Below are positions 21,654-32,836 of a DNA stretch of 64,000 nt, piece by piece; position 1 is the stretch's first letter, and every line of letters begins with the position of its first letter. The stretch is from the NCBI GenBank assembly GCA_002964805.2, contig PUDQ02000066.1, positions 806,001 to 870,000 on the forward strand, in the 5' to 3' direction. Source of the DNA: Trametes villosa. Lineage: Eukaryota; Basidiomycota; Agaricomycetes; Polyporales; Polyporaceae. A model generated the notes under the pieces. The model had not been told where the DNA came from. It ran no database searches and was given only the letters and a program-made list of their open reading frames with translations. Both the position numbers and the translations under genes were made by a program.

Positions 21654-23316
21654 TCAGCTCACTCGAACTGTATACGGCAGGACGAGAGACTCACTCGGAT
21701 CGGCCACGCGCTTTTGATAGTGGTACGCGTAGGGTAGCGATGCCAGGTCCCCAGGCTCGGATAGCCCCCGTTTATGCCCCGGGCCGTACCCAGCTTCGTG
21801 GTCGAACTCGCCGGAGTGGCCGCTGTGGTCGCTCCCGCTGGACAGACGCTTGCTGCCGATGGGGATGAGGCCGAACGGCGAGATCGCACGGCTGCGGCGG
21901 GGGTCCCAATGCTCGGTCTCTGCCAGTTCTTCGTCTTGGGCCTCTTCTGCTTCCAGCACGGCTATGTGTCGGCACTCGGCGCGGCGGAGGTGCAAGAGAA
22001 GGCGATTGAGGACGGTGGTCGTCATCGCCCAGCAGAAGCTATATGAATTTACGGCTTAGCTTAAAGGAAATGGAGAAGAGCGCAGGTCTTACAAGACACC
22101 CAAGAAGGTCAGCGAGGGGCGCGAGAGTGCGGCGAGGGTGAGGTTGAGTATCCGGAAGCAAGTGATGGCCTGCCGGGATGGTGAGTTAGCGTGTAGATCG
22201 CGCGGGGGCAGAGCTGCGTGGAAGTGCGGGAAGGAATACGTACGAGAAAGTATCCCAGGCCGTCGGAGTGGAGCGCTTTAATGATGGGGAGCTCGACAGT
22301 GCGCGGTCGGTCGAGCGCGTTCAGCGCAGTCGACGTGAGAACGAACACCTCAAACACCAACTGCATCGCGCAAGATCGAGATACTCAGTTCCATCCCTGC
22401 CCGTCGTATAGTATCAGAGAAAGATACTCACCGGCGATGCCCATACTGCTACGAGAATCCGCGAGGACTTTGCTGCAATGCACATGCCCAGCGGCGCAGA
22501 CCACTGGATGCTCGCTGCCATAGTGTCAGGATGCGCCGCGGATGCGACGAGATGAACTGCCGAGATGCTCACGCAGGACGCTCACGAGCGTGAGAACCAT
22601 GGTGACGACCTGCAGCGTGAAGCTCAGCAGGAAGCCGATCGTCATGATCTTCAAGATGATCTGCCAGACCGACGATGGGGTGGCGTTAGCTATAGTTCGC
22701 AGCTGAGGGTCGGACGCGGGAAGATGAGACGTACAGGCCGGTGCTCCCAGAGGATGACCACGCGTTGCAGGATGAGCAGGTTCGCGATACCGACGGAGAC
22801 GATGGCGAGCATGGAGCAGGTGAAGATGAAATGTTTGCATCTGGTGGTATGTTAGACCTTCGCCTGAGCTGCTCTTCAAATATACACCGGACTTGCCCCT
22901 GGAGTCCCGAAACATTAGCCTTAGACATAGACGATATATGTACGAGCACTCACTAGATCCGAAAACGGGCTCGACCCGAGGCCGCACATCTCTGTAACGC
23001 GGCGTGTTCAGCGACAAAACAGACCATCTAAAAAGCAGCACGTACCATACGCTACGGCGAGGAGTGTGCCGAGGACCGTGTAACGATTGAGCAGGAAGGT
23101 GTATTTTGCATATGTAGTCGGGGCAGGCCATATGTACTCCACCTCGTCCGCGAAGGTCAAGCAATGATCGTAAAACAGAACGATCAAGCCGACAGCTTGT
23201 AACATTGTCAACCTCGTTTATGAGATCCAGGAACTCTTGCGTACTCACCAGACATGTACCGCGTGGCCGCCAAATCATGAAAGACAGACGAGGATAATGA
23301 CAGTAACTGATCCATG
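21654..23316 (-). CDS. DUF6533-domain multi-span membrane protein
   Basis: The proposed start is ATG at 23316 (MDQLLSLSSSVFHDLAATRY), spliced to VGLIVLFYDHCLTFADEVEY, then IWPAPTTYAKYTFLLNRYTV. The pattern YDHxLTFxxEVExIWP...FLLNRY is the hallmark of the DUF6533 domain, found in very many basidiomycete integral membrane proteins of unknown function. Later exons supply further hydrophobic segments: FIFTCSMLAIVSVGIANLLI, then LKIMTIGFLLSFTLQVVTMV. A polar C-terminal tail (LNRLLLHLRRAECRHIAVLE to LPYTVRVS-stop) begins after the last helix. Several short introns are present and the exact inner splice sites are uncertain. The topology is probably seven helices, as in the wider family. The biochemical role is unknown, and a receptor-like role would be speculation. 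Confidence 0.82.
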
Positions 23317-24678
23317 GCGAAGGGGTATATGCACCGAGTACGCGGGGCTCCGGATTAAGCGACCTGTCGCCGGAATATGGTAGCGTCAGAGATGAAGATT
23401 AAACCAGAGGTATCCTAGAGTGATTGAATGAGAAAACGGGACCGCAGCCTCAGGCTGGAGGGTCAGAAGAGAAGGCGGAAACGGCGCGTGGTGGAGGACG
23501 AGAGCAAGCCCCGACGGCGGCGCCAACTCGCTCCCGCCCTCACTACCCCACCGCCGTCGGTGATCCTAAGCGGCATCCTGAGGCGCTGTCTGGTCGGGTT
23601 GATCGAGACGGCATCATCAGTGAATTGATGCAGGCCCGCCGTTGGGTATAAACGCATGATGCTCAACCTTGAGCTGCTTGATGGCTCGATCGTCAGCCAC
23701 AAAGGACAAGGGCGGCTCTTCAAGCAAACTAGCTTCGAGACCGTAAAACATACCTATCTTCAGCAATTTCTATGCCGCACTCGGAGGGCGACGTACGGGA
23801 GACCGGAGGGAACGGCTGGGAGGGAGCAGGGGGCCTCGAAGGGGAGTCGCGAGAGTGCGGCTGTTCTCCCATATTTTCGCGGCGGGTACATATGCTCATG
23901 GACAGCGCGGGTGTCGTTAGTGCTTGATCGCATAGAACCTCATCCCATGCGTGGATGGACGTGAGCGTGAAGATCAGGAGGCGTCATAAGGTTGGCATGT
24001 TTCTTCGTAACATCTCGCCGCACAGCCTGCAAACTTGATGATCATAGCGCTCCCACGAGGGTGAGTTTGTGGGAGCGGTCGATGGCCGGCTTGTGCATTG
24101 CCTATGTATGTACGGCGTTCAACTGAGTGTAGAGGATGTGTGGTGGAATTCGAACAAGAGAAGCAGAGCGGCTGAGAAAGCGAGAAATGTGTCCAGCGCT
24201 TCGGGGTTTGCACTCTTTGCGCTTGACGCTCATGGCTATCCTCGACTCGGCACTCCTCGCACTGATTTATCGTTTTGTGCCGTTCATTCTCATGCTCTAG
24301 CTGCTCTGTGAAGCTCTGCGGGAACTTAATCTATCTGCGCTTATATTTTGAGCGAGATGCACTCTGCGTACCAGCCAAGATTGCACCTTTTGTTCCTTGT
24401 CAGGCTACTACCACCGACTATATATAAGAGTATATGCGAGTGTGCTCCATTCTGACAACCTCGAGCTCTGGATCTCTATATGCCCATATACACAGTGCGC
24501 CAAGACTGAGGCGGCTCTCGGGACGTAGCCTGGTGACTCGCTGCGCAGTGTATCGGCGCCTCAAGCAGAGTGCTTCTCTGATTCTCTGGTCTTTCTATCG
24601 ATTGCTACGTCCCTGTGGACACCCTGAACTCATACCCGTCCGCGCACCAACCTGGACTGGTCAGTGCTACACGGCAGC
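23317..24678. other. Intergenic region, promoters of two divergent genes
   Basis: This is 1,362 bp between the start codons of the DUF6533 gene (minus) and the first EF-hand/ZZ paralogue (plus). Only short, unconvincing open frames occur. A strong TATA box is listed separately at 24418-24429. A block near 23430-23640 is rich in CG dinucleotides and ends ttgatgcaggcccgcc, a word nearly shared with 20755-20770. The meaning of this is unknown. Confidence 0.5.
24418..24429 (+). promoter_or_regulatory. TATA box upstream of first EF-hand/ZZ paralogue
   Basis: The sequence ctatatataaga, about 250 bp upstream of the proposed start codon at 24679, is a consensus TATA element. The distance implies a 5' UTR of about 200 nt. 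Confidence 0.55.
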
Positions 24679-27600
24679 ATGGCGACATCCGCGGACGACG
24701 GTAGGATTGGCCAGCTTCCGATTCATACATCAGTCGACGGCTCATGGTCGAGGCTACAGCGCATCACGCAGAGCAGTCGAGCGATGAGGAGACGCGACTC
24801 ACCCAAATTGTGGACAACACCTACAGGGATGTTGAGGCTGCTCATGTACAAGTTCAGCATGCCCAAGAGAGCAAGAGCAACAAAGTCCTGAACCGTGCTG
24901 GTAAGTGTCGGACATGTTCCATTGAAGAAATCACTTAACGGATCCCGGGATAGGCGATCTGTACGATACAGTGCATAGCAAGATTGCCTTGGCGGAGGGT
25001 GCGGCTCCAGTCGTCGAACAAGCGCTGCAGTCCGACCCCTTGAAGACCATTCAAGAGAGTTTTACGACTTTCGCAGAGAGCCTTCCGGGCGTCCTCAGGG
25101 CTCTGGATGCAGTCGCCGAAATCCACCCATTCATCAAAGGTGAGCATATCCAAGCCCTTGGATCACGCCGTGCAGGATGGCGTTGCTGACGAGTGTAGTC
25201 GCCGTGGGTGCCTTCCGTGTCGTCGTCGAGCTCGACGTGAAGCGAAGAGACAACGACAAGAAGATCACTGTTCTCTTTATCGAGATGCGGGATATGATGG
25301 CGGTCCTCATAGAGTGAGGGTAGTATGCTATGAAAGTAGAGAACCGTGCACTGACTATGATACAGGCTCGGCGATGTGAAAGACACGAACATGCCGGGAC
25401 CAGACGGCACCACTATCAAAGCGCGCCTTCAAGGGCTCGTCAAGCGCACCGCAGACGACATCAAGGGCTGCGCGAACGCATGCGACACGTATGCGAAGAA
25501 GAACGTCATCGTCAAAGTCATCAAGAGCTCCTCGTGGGACGAGAAGTTCAAGGCCTTTCTGACCCTCTTTGCGGACCGCAGGAAAGCTTTCATGCTCGCA
25601 CTCGCGATTCATATGGGCAAGGCGGTGGATGACGTCCGAGACAAGTTGGAGTCCATCGAAGCGAATCTGAAAATACTGACCACAGCCTTCACGATGCTCG
25701 TCACCCCAGAGCAGGAGCAGATCCGCGACGCAGTGGAAAGCCAGGGCGGCCCTGAAGCGGTAGCGAGGGACGACCGCGCGCTCACGAATCTCGTGCGCCT
25801 GAGGCCTTCTGCACCTGGGAGTGCGACCGTGAAGCGCACGGATCCCAGCCGCCAAGAGAGGAATGAGGGAGATGAGCTTAGGTGGCTGAAAGAGGAGCTC
25901 TTCGACAGCGCGGACGTGGCCATCCAGAAGAACTTCGATACCTTCGCGCGCAAGTTCGCTGTACAGCAGGAGCGGCAGATCAAGGAAATGCAAGACGTCG
26001 TCAAGCACGAGAACGACCGGCTCATTGAGAACCTTTCCTCAGGCCCTCATGACAGGCTGAAGGATCCCGTAAGTATTTGCGAACTCCCCCTCGTACTTAC
26101 TATAAGACTAACGGCGGCGACGCCATGATGCAGATGATCTCTAACATATGGAAGGATATGGTCAGTCCTAGAGTACTAGCCGTCACCGGAGCACTGGTCT
26201 GACAGGCTCATTTAGCGGTGGCGAGGTCATGTGAAGGCCCGCCACTTCGTCCTCGCCCTCCGCGACCACTACCTCGAGCAGGCGAATACGAAAGGGGCGA
26301 GAGGCGAAGCTCGCGCGGACCTATGGGCGGTCAAGTACATCAACGTCAACAACGTCTCCGCAATCGCGGAGGCGTGCGACGACGACGCGTCAGGCTTCAT
26401 CACGGTCGCCGAGGTGAACACGTTTACGTCGTCGCGACCACGGCATTGGAGGCATGTGCTTGTATCATGTTTGCCACGGGCGGCAAAACTGACTGCCTCC
26501 CTGTAGCCTGCTGAAATGGCTAGCATGGTGGAGTGAAGGTGATGATCATCGTACACGCATGACAGCATGCTCTACCCAACTGACTGCATTGATAGGATGG
26601 CATCTCTCCCTTCTGCACTACGCAGAGAAGATTGAGGCCTTGTTCGAGGAGATGTTTGCCTTACTGCCCACGATCCGCGCGGAGAATCACGCACTCGCGT
26701 TCAGATATCTCGACGGAGTATGGGACGACGTCTCCATGTTGATCTGGCCTCTCTTTGACGTAGAAGAGGACGCGGAGCTATCGTCTAGATTCTCAGACTA
26801 TGTCGCGGCGGAGGAAAGACGACTGGAGGATAACTTGAAGACATTCCGGTACAACATCGACGCCCAGGATACGCTATCCTTGATCACTGGTCCAGGACGG
26901 ATTGAAATGGTATCGTGTATAGTTCCTGATACAAAGGCGCATGTTACGACTCACGTTTGACCAGTTTCTCTTCCCTCTGTTGTACCTCCTTCTTCGCCGC
27001 CACCTGGAGATCTTCCGACTGTGCCAGACCAAAGTGGTCATACACCACTCCGAGTTGGAAGACTGCGAAGATAGCATCACCTGCGTTCTCGACGCTGTTG
27101 ACGAGAGAGGCTATTTCCTTGAACGTTCGTGCTGCCCATATGTGCGGCATTCGTACCATTGCTGACCGGCTTGAGCGTAGGGATCTTCAGGCAAAGGAAT
27201 CTCAACCCGAAGCGGCAGTTCGCGAACTTTGCCGGTGGAATGGTAAGTATATACCGCCCCCCCCGCTCGACCCAGTTATTCACGCCCCGTGCCTATGCAC
27301 GACCAGTTCAACTACTGGTACAACGACGAAGAGAAGTGGACGATCAAGGGTCTCATGGAAGAAGACGAAGATGAAGACGATGTTCCTCTCAAGTTCCCTG
27401 CTAACCGCGCGCTACCTGACCCCAACGACGTACTCCTCTACCCAACTCCATCCGACAACTCACATCTCACCGAGCAAGACGTCTTAACCGAGGATGACTT
27501 GAAAGCGACCGGGATGGTTAAGGACGTGTGAGATACACTACTCCACTCGCACCATCCACGTTATCGGGCTACTAACGTGCATCGCAGACTCGGCAGGTGG

Positions 27601-29238
27601 TACGGATTCTGCGAAGCTGACCAGGCCTGGCCTGCGTTCCCCATGTTCAGCTTCTTCCTCCACTCCGCCGGCGCAGACGGATTCACCGGGAACGCCATCA
27701 CTGTAGAAGGGGAGCCATACGTGATCAACGGGCGAGTCACAGTCAACCGTAGTGGTGGCGACAACGGCGGACACACGGCCCTCGAATGCACGTGGACCTT
27801 CGGGTCCCTCGACTCCTGGTCCGTGAAAGGCGTTCTCACTGATGACAAGCAGTCAATTGCAGGGCACTGGCAAGACACCAAGGACAAGGATGTCGACCCG
27901 CACGGGATGATGACGGACGCCCTTCACCTCACGCGCCTCGCTCCCGAGATCCTCGTCGCACGTCCGCCCCCTTGGGAATTTGAGGAGAACAGGATCGGTG
28001 CCTTGTGGAGCTTTCTGCGGGCGTACGTGCGCACACGATTCCGGCGGCGTTCCTGCTGGAGATATGTCAAGGACTACCTCACTCGCAGTCTCCGGTATGT
28101 CGCGCTTCTGATGAAAGAGAGGGAGCAGGACGAGGATTGGGATCCTACCACACGTGAGGAGCTGAGGGAGGAAGACGAGCTCGAGGAACTGCGCGGCTCG
28201 TTCACCTACGCGGAGGCGGCGGTCTGCCATCGCCTGCTCGATATGCGTGTGAGGGCCGCTGAGTCAATTGCGTAAGTGTATCGCTCAGTGCCTATATCCC
28301 CTCTGATACTCATTCCGTGCGTACAGGAGGTTCGTTTGCGACGTGTGCGGGGATGAGTGCAGCGCCGCCCATTACGTGTGCATCCAATGCTCGCTCAAGC
28401 TCGACTACCCGGTCGACCTCTGCGACAAGCCCGAATGCTGGGACGCCGTCGTGGACGTCGACGAGACCACGCACCTCCCCAGACACGATGTGATCAAGCT
28501 CCACCGCCCTACCCTCCCTTACCACGACCTCCCCCGACTATTCCGCTTGGCAAAGGAGACCCTTCGGCGAGCTCATGGCGAGCTCAAGAAGGCTTCGGCG
28601 CGTAGCCTCAAGCTGCAAGCCAGTGCGGCGAGCTTGGCGCATAGGGCTCGCACTAAGGCCGGACACCGCACCTCCGAGGCTAGCGATGGCTCGTCCGCGG
28701 ATGATTCTGACGACGATGACGACGACGACGAACTTGAGGGACGTGCGCCGCCGTCAGATGAAAGCTCGGCCGACTCGCAGGCGGATACTTCTCACAGCCT
28801 CGGGTCGAAGAGAGTTCAGTGGCGACGGAAGAGGCCCGCAGCCGTCATGCCGACCTGTGTGTCGTGTGACAGGGAGGTGCGCCGGCCGTGTTTGGTCTGC
28901 ATCGAATGCAGGGGTAAGCGCATCGCAAACCACACCGAATCGAGAGCTGATGTCTGGCCACAGGCCCAGACGACGTCTTCATCTGCCACGAGTGCGACGC
29001 CAAGGGCGTGGCCCCGGAGAAGCACGTCCCTACCCACACGCTGGTGCGGTGCAAGCCGCCCTCCATACCGGATACAAGCGGGGTCTCTGGTGCGTTGGAG
29101 CAGCGACTTCGCACATTGGTAGAATCGCACGCAGCCGCACAGGCGAGGGAGATCGCTGCGCTGAACGAGCGGATGTCGCGGATAGAGCGTCTGCTGGAGG
29201 GACTCACGACGAAGCCGAAACCTGCAAGAGGGAGGTAG
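24679..29238 (+). CDS. EF-hand/ZZ-finger multidomain protein, paralogue 1
   Basis: Start at 24679: exon 1 (24679-24700, MATSADD) splices to 24760 (AHHAEQSSDEETRLTQIVDN), matching the early intron of paralogue 2. ATG 24744 in the second frame is the alternative. The product is about 1,250 residues over some 14 exons. In order: helical region ESLPGVLRALDAVAEIHPFI and VAVGAFRVVVELDVKRRDND, then ADDIKGCANACDTYAKKN and AFLTLFADRRKAFMLALAIH (helical bundle). A single EF-hand loop DDDASGFITVAE follows (about 26380-26416), then GPGRIE and FLFPLLYLLLRR. The beta-rich module starts LGRWYGF and closes AGHW. Two ZZ-like fingers (CDVCGDEC...CIQC...CDKPEC and CVSCDREV...CIEC...CHEC) flank an acidic linker. 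The C-terminal heptads are LEQRLRTLVESHAAAQ to ERMSRIERLLEGL. I know this architecture as a basidiomycete-expanded family, usually annotated only as EF-hand protein. Function is unknown; signalling or heterokaryon/defence roles are inference. Confidence 0.85.
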
Positions 29239-29793
29239 CAGCGCGGTAAGCACAGCTCCCCGCTAACGATCTCAATCTATGCCTCGACGCTGACTGTGGC
29301 TTCCGCTGTTGTACAGCTGCGGAAGCCCAAAGTCGACTGGATATGATGGAGAGCTGTAGGAAGAGACGGGTGAAGTCACGAAGAAGTCCACGGAGCTGTT
29401 CTTGTTCTACGCGATAAATTCTGGACGTGAAGAGGCCGAGAATTGATATTTGCCACCCCCGGTACAGTTGCGGGAGAAACTGCGGGAGCCTACTTTCCAG
29501 CTTTATTTGGAGCCTTCTGCACCCTCTAACGCGGTCAGGGTTCGCCGTCAGGACTATGTTGGGCTTGGGTGTCCTGAGATCGCAGAGAGGCTATCCAGCC
29601 ACACATCTTTCTCGCTTTGCGCCTGCAGTGTAGAAGGACTACGCGGTCACGTCTACCAGTTCCGCATGCGGAGAAAGCCAGTACAGGTGGTATAGCATTA
29701 GATACAGCGGCTTCGCAGGCAAGCGCAGCGGTACAATAAGAGTGTCATCCAGGACGGGAACCGCTCTATCCGGGGGGCCCTCGACCGAAGTCC
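29239..29793. other. Convergent intergenic region, nothing recognised
   Basis: This is 555 bp between the 3' ends of paralogue 1 and the DUF218 gene. It should hold their 3' UTRs. No coding or repeat signal is convincing. Confidence 0.5.
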
Positions 29794-30965
29794 CTACTGC
29801 AGGCCGTCCCATGGCAATGGCCCCGGGAAGAGCGTCGCGCGGCCGCCCTCGGCGCGCCCTGGACACCAGTTGAGGAGCCCACCGAGCTCCGGCGCGGACG
29901 AGTAGTACGAGTGGAAGCGCAGGAACGGGTTGCGCGCGCGCCGTTTCGCGAGGAGCGTCCCATGACACCCGTACATGTCCGCCGTGTACGGCAGGTACCC
30001 ATTCTGCAGCTGCACCATCCAACAGTCCAGTCAGCGTGCATCCCTCACAAAGCAGCATACCCAGAGGGCACGCACCTCGCCCTGCTGCGCGCTCGCGGCG
30101 TCGCCCTCGGCGTCGATCCCGACGTACGCAAAGCGCGCGGCGGGCCAGCGCAGCGCCGCGCGGTGCAGCTCCGTGAAGCGGCGCCGCTTCATCTCGTACC
30201 CGACGACGGTGATGCGCGCGGGGTACCGCCCGGCCGCCTCGTGGAAGCGCGCGACGGAGAAGAGCAGGTTCTGGTACGAGTCGAGCGCGTGGTCTTCGGT
30301 GGTGGCGCGCAGCGCGGGGAGCAGGTCGGAGACGTGCGCGAGGCGCATGTACGACTCTGCCTCGGTCGTCGTCGAGGCGGGGCGCGTTTGGCCGCTGTGT
30401 CGTGTTAGTTTTGGCTGTTATGCGAGGTGGGGAGGGGACGTACCCGCTAAAAACCAGCAGAGAGTGCTCGTCTTGTCGTGCTAGGTCGGCGCTGCGAAAG
30501 GTCAACACATAAGAAGCTCTGTATCGATTAATGAGCGTACGCTGCCACTATGTGCTTGAAGAACGCCTCTACACGTCCTCCGCCGCGTTGGTACGGCTCG
30601 AGTACCCACTGGTCCTCCTCGAAACGCGCCTCCAGACTCGAGCCCTTCCAAATTGCATGTCCCGGCACCATGATTAGGTGGTCGAGCTCCTCCATAGCCC
30701 GCTCGCGCGGCAGGGTCTCCCAGATCCCTCTTGGTGGTACATATGGCCCTTCGCGTGCATAGTCGTCTGAGCCGGAGAAGTACCAGGCGAGGTTGACGAG
30801 GAAGGAGGCAGCGGCGAACGCAGCAAGTATAAGGAATCCGAGATTCGTTATACGCGCGCGGGTCAGGAGGATGTCGCGCGTGCTCCGGTAGTGTCGTGAG
30901 CCCCGGCGGTGGTGGTCGCGGTGAGAGAGGGTGGCGGGGAGAGGCAGCAGAGACATCGCTGCCAC
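29794..30965 (-). CDS. DUF218 (ElyC/SanA/YdcF-like) membrane-anchored protein
   Basis: The start at 30965 gives MAAMSLLPLPATLSHRDHHR. One transmembrane helix follows, ITNLGFLILAAFAAASFLVN, as a type II signal anchor. The DUF218 domain begins LDHLIMVPGHAIWKG. It continues LLVFSG joined over an intron to GQTRPASTTTEAESYM, then TTEDHALDSYQNLLFSVARF, then RITVVGYEMKRRRFTELHRA. The last exon (30009 down) is LQNGYLPYTADMYGCHGTLL, with a C-terminus rich in Trp/Gly ending at the stop at 29794-29796. The order V-P-G-H, SGG-Q-T, E-x-Y, D-(S/T)-xQN and V-x-Y-(E/D)-x-K-R-R fits DUF218. Bacterial members act in envelope or cyclic precursor metabolism, while fungal members are uncharacterised. Three short introns have good consensus (for example donor gtgcgt at 30076-30071). 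The N-terminal anchor suggests an ER/Golgi luminal domain (inference). Confidence 0.84.
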
Positions 30966-31158
30966 TTACACGTAGGCGCCTGCAACTCTGCAGGACGGCG
31001 GGATCGTCGCGCAGTACCTGCCATTTCCCACGCAGGCTACTCGTCGGCGAGAACAAATCCCTCGCCTGTTACTATGTATGCCGATATTACCGACACTTGC
31101 GTGCACGAAGGGTATAGAAGAGCTGAATCTATATACACGCATACATACAGTACAATCC

Positions 31159-32490
31159 TCACGGGTATCGCGCACCGTCCCTCAGCAGCCCCACACACAC
31201 GTTCACCCACCCGTCCGCGCCGGCCATGCACGCGCCGAGCCACGCCATCTCCGCCTCCGGGGGGACCGGCACGCCCTGCAGGAGGGCGTGCGCCAGCGGC
31301 GCCTTCCCGGTCTCCGGCGGCGGGAAGAGGAGCGGCAGGCGCGCGGAGAGGAACACGCCGAGCGTGTGCATCGGCCCGTCCTCCAGCACGGGCGGCACGA
31401 GGTCCTGCAGCACCGGCCCGTCGGGGAGGTAGATGCGCACGGGCACGTTCCGCACGCTCGAGGCGCCGTCGCGGTCGGGCGCGCTCGTTGAACCGGGGTC
31501 TGCGGATGGAGGCCGGGTATGGAGCGAGGTCGATGCAGGGGGTGGGGGCGGGGAATGGGACCGTGTTGGCGTCGTTGTCGGCGTGATCTTTGACGCGACA
31601 CGCCAGTACTCATCGAAGTTGTCTGCAGACAAGTTAGCGGAGTATAGTGAGAAATGCGACAGCCATGTAACCACGACCGGAATACCCATGCAAGCTTGCT
31701 TGAGCGGGAAGACAACGTTTCTAGCAGGAGCGGTCGGCTACCGGGCCACCTCCGGAGAAGATACAAGACAAGAGATCCGTCTCAAGCATGCTTGCAGGGT
31801 GCTCCGGAAAGGGATGCGGTACTTCGATCGTCATCATAGGCGGAATGGAACTCACGTTCTTTAATACCCTCCCAAAGACCATCTTGCTCTGCCTTGCGCA
31901 GACCGGTCATACGCTTCGTGTTCCCCCACCGGATGAAGTCTGCCTCTTTCAGCTGACCCATGAATGCCTGTTTGCAGGCCTCCGCGCTTGGCGAGAGGAG
32001 CAGTTTCTCTGTCGGCGGGGATACGAGATGGAGGACGAGACGGAGAGGGGTGAACACGGACTGCACGGCATTGGGCCGTGTTGACTGGGAGATGGTGTGG
32101 TTGTCGTATATGAGCCCGATGGGCCAATGCCTGCAAGAAACGTGAGCATATAGTCGATGAACCTGCGCCGCATACATACCATTTGAGCAGGTTTCCGTCC
32201 TCGCTCTCGAACCACCAGTCCTCCTCCTTGATCACCCGCGCGGCTGCTTCATCGAAGACAACGTCCAGCAGATATCGCTTGATCTCCGGTACCAGCAGTG
32301 GGAGGTAGCTGACGCGAGGAGCCTGGATGTAGTAGCACTCGAGACCGCGGTCAGAGTTGGCGGGGAGCTCCTTGGAGTCGACGCGGATCTCGAGGGGGAC
32401 GGTGCCCTCCCATGTGAGCCTGCGGAAGAGAGTCGTCGAGGCGGGGGTGGAGAACGCGGAGGGCGAGTGGCGGGGCGCGTAAGTGGACAT
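31159..32490 (-). CDS. ATG5: Autophagy protein Atg5
   Basis: The start at 32490 gives MSTYAPRHSPSAFSTPASTT. The first ubiquitin-like domain is LFRRLTWEGTVPLEIRV...YLPLLVPEIKRYLLDVVFDE. Exon 1 ends inside the Trp codon of NLLKW and joins HWPIGLIYDNHT. The helix-rich middle includes MGQLKEADFIRWGNTKRMTG, where the GNTK lysine (about residue 176) aligns with the Atg12 acceptor lysine. Exon 3 resumes DNFDEYWRVASKITP, then a Pro/Ser-rich linker, then the second ubiquitin-like domain VRNVPVRIYLPDGPVLQDLV, TLGVFLSARLPLLFPPPE and the near-invariant family tail VPVPPEAEMAWLGACMAGAD. Atg5 is conjugated to Atg12 and, with Atg16, lipidates Atg8 at the phagophore. Length and domain order are normal. It is divergent from the TspO-like gene, with 346 bp between starts. 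Confidence 0.95.
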
Positions 32491-32836
32491 CCTCGTCGCT
32501 GCCACTCTGCACGGCGCGGCGAGTCTGCACGCCCACGCGAGCGCCGCGTGCTGCGGGGGCTGGGACCGCTGCGTCTGGCGCCCGATATGGGCATGGACGC
32601 GGCCGCCACGTGTCGGGATCCGGACCTTGGGGCGGTCAGGGGACGGTGCGTGTGACGTCAGCGCGCACTGCGGGCAGCGTTGCGCCATGGACCTGCGCTC
32701 ACTCGTGTCTTCACCTCTGTCATAATTGCGCCAAGTGATCCGGAGCGCCGTATAAAGTCTCGACGCACACGCCCCACCGCTTCATCTTCTCCTTCCCGTC
32801 CCCCATCCTCCTCGACGACCGCCAGTCGCAGCAGCC
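32491..32836. promoter_or_regulatory. Divergent promoter between ATG5 and TspO-like gene
   Basis: The 346 bp between two opposed ATGs must serve both genes. A TATA-like gtataaagtc (32749-32758) lies about 80 bp before the plus-strand start. A tgtgacgtca CRE-like word (32650-32659) sits mid-region and could bind a bZIP factor. Both are pattern matches only. Confidence 0.5.

Noticed and set aside
31860..31990. Possible loss of the Atg12 acceptor lysine in Atg5 (Arg in EADFIRWG)
   Set aside because: Ungapped alignment to the human protein suggested Arg, but in fungal and plant Atg5 the acceptor is the lysine after G-N-x, and GNTK keeps it.
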